Origin: Exiguobacterium undae DSM 14481
Lineage (GTDB): Bacteria; Bacillota; Bacilli; Exiguobacteriales; Exiguobacteriaceae
Length of the DNA: 64,000 nucleotides
Direction: 5' to 3'
Assembly (NCBI RefSeq): GCF_000620805.1
Contig: NZ_KK211187.1
Span: 114,894-178,893, forward strand
The notes under the pieces: generated by a model
What the model saw: only the letters and a program-made list of their open reading frames with translations
Told to the model about the DNA's origin: nothing
Database searches by the model: none
Made by a program: the position numbers and the translations under genes
In this document: positions 62,362 through 64,000 of the stretch, one piece after another
Layout: every line of letters begins with the position of its first letter
Position numbering within the stretch: position 1 is the stretch's first letter

Positions 62362-63987
62362 TTAGTTCGTCGCATACAACGTTGATAATTGTTGTTGGAC
62401 AGAGTCATTGTTGAGGTATTCATCATACGTCGTTTCTTTGTCGACGATACCGTTTGGCGTCAATTCGATGATCCGGTTTGCGATTGTTTCAACAAACTGA
62501 TGGTCATGCGAGCTGAAGAGCATTGCGCCTTTATAAGCGATCAAGCCATCGTTGAGGGCTGTGATCGATTCAAGATCCAAGTGATTCGTCGGATCGTCGA
62601 GAACAAGCACGTTTGAGCCGCTGAGCATCGCTTTTGATAACATACAACGGACTTTCTCTCCCCCAGATAAAACAGACGCTTTTTTCATGACTTCTTCGCC
62701 TGAGAAGAGCATCCGACCGAGGAAACCACGGAGGAACGTGTCGCTCTCATCGGCTGGCGAATACTGACGTAACCAGTCGAGGATTGTTTTGTCCGATCCT
62801 TCGAAGAAGGCCGAGTTATCTTTTGGCAAGTACGATTGTGACGTCGTAACGCCCCATTTGAAAGTCCCGCTGTCTGCTTCGATTTCACCCATGAGGATTT
62901 TAAAGAGTGTCGTGATGGCAATGTCATTTTGGCTGATAAAGACGACTTTATCCGTTTTGTTTAATGAGAAACGAACATTATCCAGTACTTTGACGCCATC
63001 GATTGTCTTCGAAATGCCATCAACAATCAACAGATCGTTTCCGATTTCACGTTCCGGTGTGAAGCCGACGAACGGATAACGGCGTGAAGACGGACGGATG
63101 TCGTCGAGTGTGATCTTATCAAGCAATTTCTTCCGTGATGTCGCTTGTTTCGCTTTTGAGGCGTTCGAACTGAAACGGGCGATAAAGGCTTGAAGTTCTT
63201 TGATTTTCTCTTCTTTTTTCTTGTTTTGGTCGCCTGCCATACGTGAAGCGAGCTGACTTGACTCATACCAGAAATCATAGTTTCCGATGTAGAGTTGGAT
63301 TTTTCCGTAGTCGAGATCGGCCATGTGCGTACAGACGTTGTTGAGGAAGTGACGGTCGTGGGAAATGACGATGACCGTGTTCTCAAATCCGATCAAGAAT
63401 TCTTCGAGCCATTTAACGGCTTTCAAGTCAAGACCATTGGTCGGCTCATCGAGTAACAGGATATCCGGCTTACCGAACAAAGCTTGTGCAAGCAAGACTT
63501 TGACCTTTTCGCCACCCGTCAATTCAGCCATTGTTTTCGTATGCAGGTTTTCTTTGATTCCGAGACCTTGTAAAAGCATCGCCGCTTCCGACTCTGCTTC
63601 CCACCCGTTCATTTCCGCGAACTCACCTTCGAGTTCAGCGGCACGCATGCCGTCTTCATCCGAGAAGTTTTCTTTCATATAAATGGCATCTTTTTCTTTC
63701 ATGACTTCATAAAGACGTTTATGTCCCATCATGACCGTTTCGATGACTTGGAACTCTTCGTATTCGTAATGGTTCTGACGCAGGACACCAAGACGTTCGC
63801 CCGGAGTGATGATGACGTCTCCTTGCTGCGCTTCGATATCGCCGGCAAGAATTTTAAGGAACGTTGATTTACCGGCACCGTTTGCACCGATGAGACCGTA
63901 GCAGTTACCTGGTGTGAACTTGATGTTGACGTCTTCGAATAATTTGCGGTCCGCAAAGCGGAGACCGACGTTTTGTACTGTAATCAT
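62362..63987 (-). CDS. ABC-F family ATPase (YkpA/YbiT-like)
   Basis: A 541-residue soluble ATPase with two ABC domains and no membrane part. Domain 1: GANGAGKST, LTGGEKVKVLLAQALF, LLLDEPTNGLDL. Domain 2 lacks a canonical Walker A (SQNDIAITTLF), a feature of this subgroup, but retains LSGGEKVRCMLSKAM and LVLDDPTNHLD. The charged KKKEEKIKEL linker lies between. ABC-F proteins act on the ribosome, either resolving stalls or giving antibiotic resistance; this lineage is usually housekeeping. ATG 63987 lies near the window edge; its ribosome site is weak. Confidence 0.93.
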   Translation of the reverse strand: MITVQNVGLRFADRKLFEDVNIKFTPGNCYGLIGANGAGKSTFLKILAGDIEAQQGDVIITPGERLGVLRQNHYEYEEFQVIETVMMGHKRLYEVMKEKDAIYMKENFSDEDGMRAAELEGEFAEMNGWEAESEAAMLLQGLGIKENLHTKTMAELTGGEKVKVLLAQALFGKPDILLLDEPTNGLDLKAVKWLEEFLIGFENTVIVISHDRHFLNNVCTHMADLDYGKIQLYIGNYDFWYESSQLASRMAGDQNKKKEEKIKELQAFIARFSSNASKAKQATSRKKLLDKITLDDIRPSSRRYPFVGFTPEREIGNDLLIVDGISKTIDGVKVLDNVRFSLNKTDKVVFISQNDIAITTLFKILMGEIEADSGTFKWGVTTSQSYLPKDNSAFFEGSDKTILDWLRQYSPADESDTFLRGFLGRMLFSGEEVMKKASVLSGGEKVRCMLSKAMLSGSNVLVLDDPTNHLDLESITALNDGLIAYKGAMLFSSHDHQFVETIANRIIELTPNGIVDKETTYDEYLNNDSVQQQLSTLYATN

Positions 63988-64000
63988 ATAGAGATGAACC

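Overview
The window looks like chromosomal DNA of a low-to-mid GC Bacillota, most like Exiguobacterium or a close Bacillales relative (inference). The reasons are strong AGGAGG-type ribosome sites, a gntRKPZ operon in Bacillus order, PerR, GntR, cre and CIRCE sites of Bacillus type, and four classical Firmicute riboswitches. No rRNA or tRNA gene, CRISPR array, prophage or insertion sequence was seen.

Layout. 0-5.8 kb: AT-rich accessory stretch of small orphan proteins (a stand-alone DUF697-like protein, DUF4230, possible immunity-like proteins, a VOC protein), a secreted HNH nuclease with a small downstream partner, and small membrane proteins, one of them only 51 aa. 5.8-14 kb: DUF4317, a cre-preceded esterase plus domain-permuted GH3 glycosidase operon, Dus, and two tandem LURP-one proteins with a Nudix hydrolase. 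14-24.5 kb: an MFS transporter, a histidine phosphatase, a glycine-riboswitch-controlled amino acid permease, an Fe-S photolyase-family protein, mqo, an ECF S component, a small inverted-repeat element and a PerR-type ahpCF operon. 24.5-29.7 kb: the gluconate operon gntRKPZ with GntR operator and cre. 29.7-41.5 kb: a panE-like gene, a pyruvyltransferase-family protein, a SAM-riboswitch mmuPM operon, a MarR regulator divergent from a CBS-MFS pair, and assorted enzymes. 41.5-51.9 kb: htpG under a perfect CIRCE, an NhaC-family transporter behind a lysine riboswitch, a UDG-like protein, an IsdG-like monooxygenase, a methyltransferase, an ABC exporter, rlmN and a DbpA-type helicase. 51.9-64 kb: a FAD oxidoreductase, a MarR plus two nitroreductases, DUF817, DUF2325 and DUF975 proteins, a second SAM-riboswitch operon (LLM flavin monooxygenase plus ATP-grasp ligase), an SRPBCC protein, a Nudix hydrolase and an ABC-F ATPase.

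How the genes fit together. The strongest theme is RNA-controlled amino acid and sulfur economy: glycine uptake, lysine transport, S-methylmethionine salvage (permease plus homocysteine methyltransferase) and a SAM-repressed monooxygenase/ligase pair whose substrate is unknown. The last is the best candidate for an undescribed pathway. A second theme is stress and redox defence: ahpCF with a PerR box, nitroreductases behind a MarR operator, photolyase and htpG. Start codons were chosen by ribosome-site position and often lie downstream of the longest ORF. All functional calls are by eye from sequence motifs; no database search was run.
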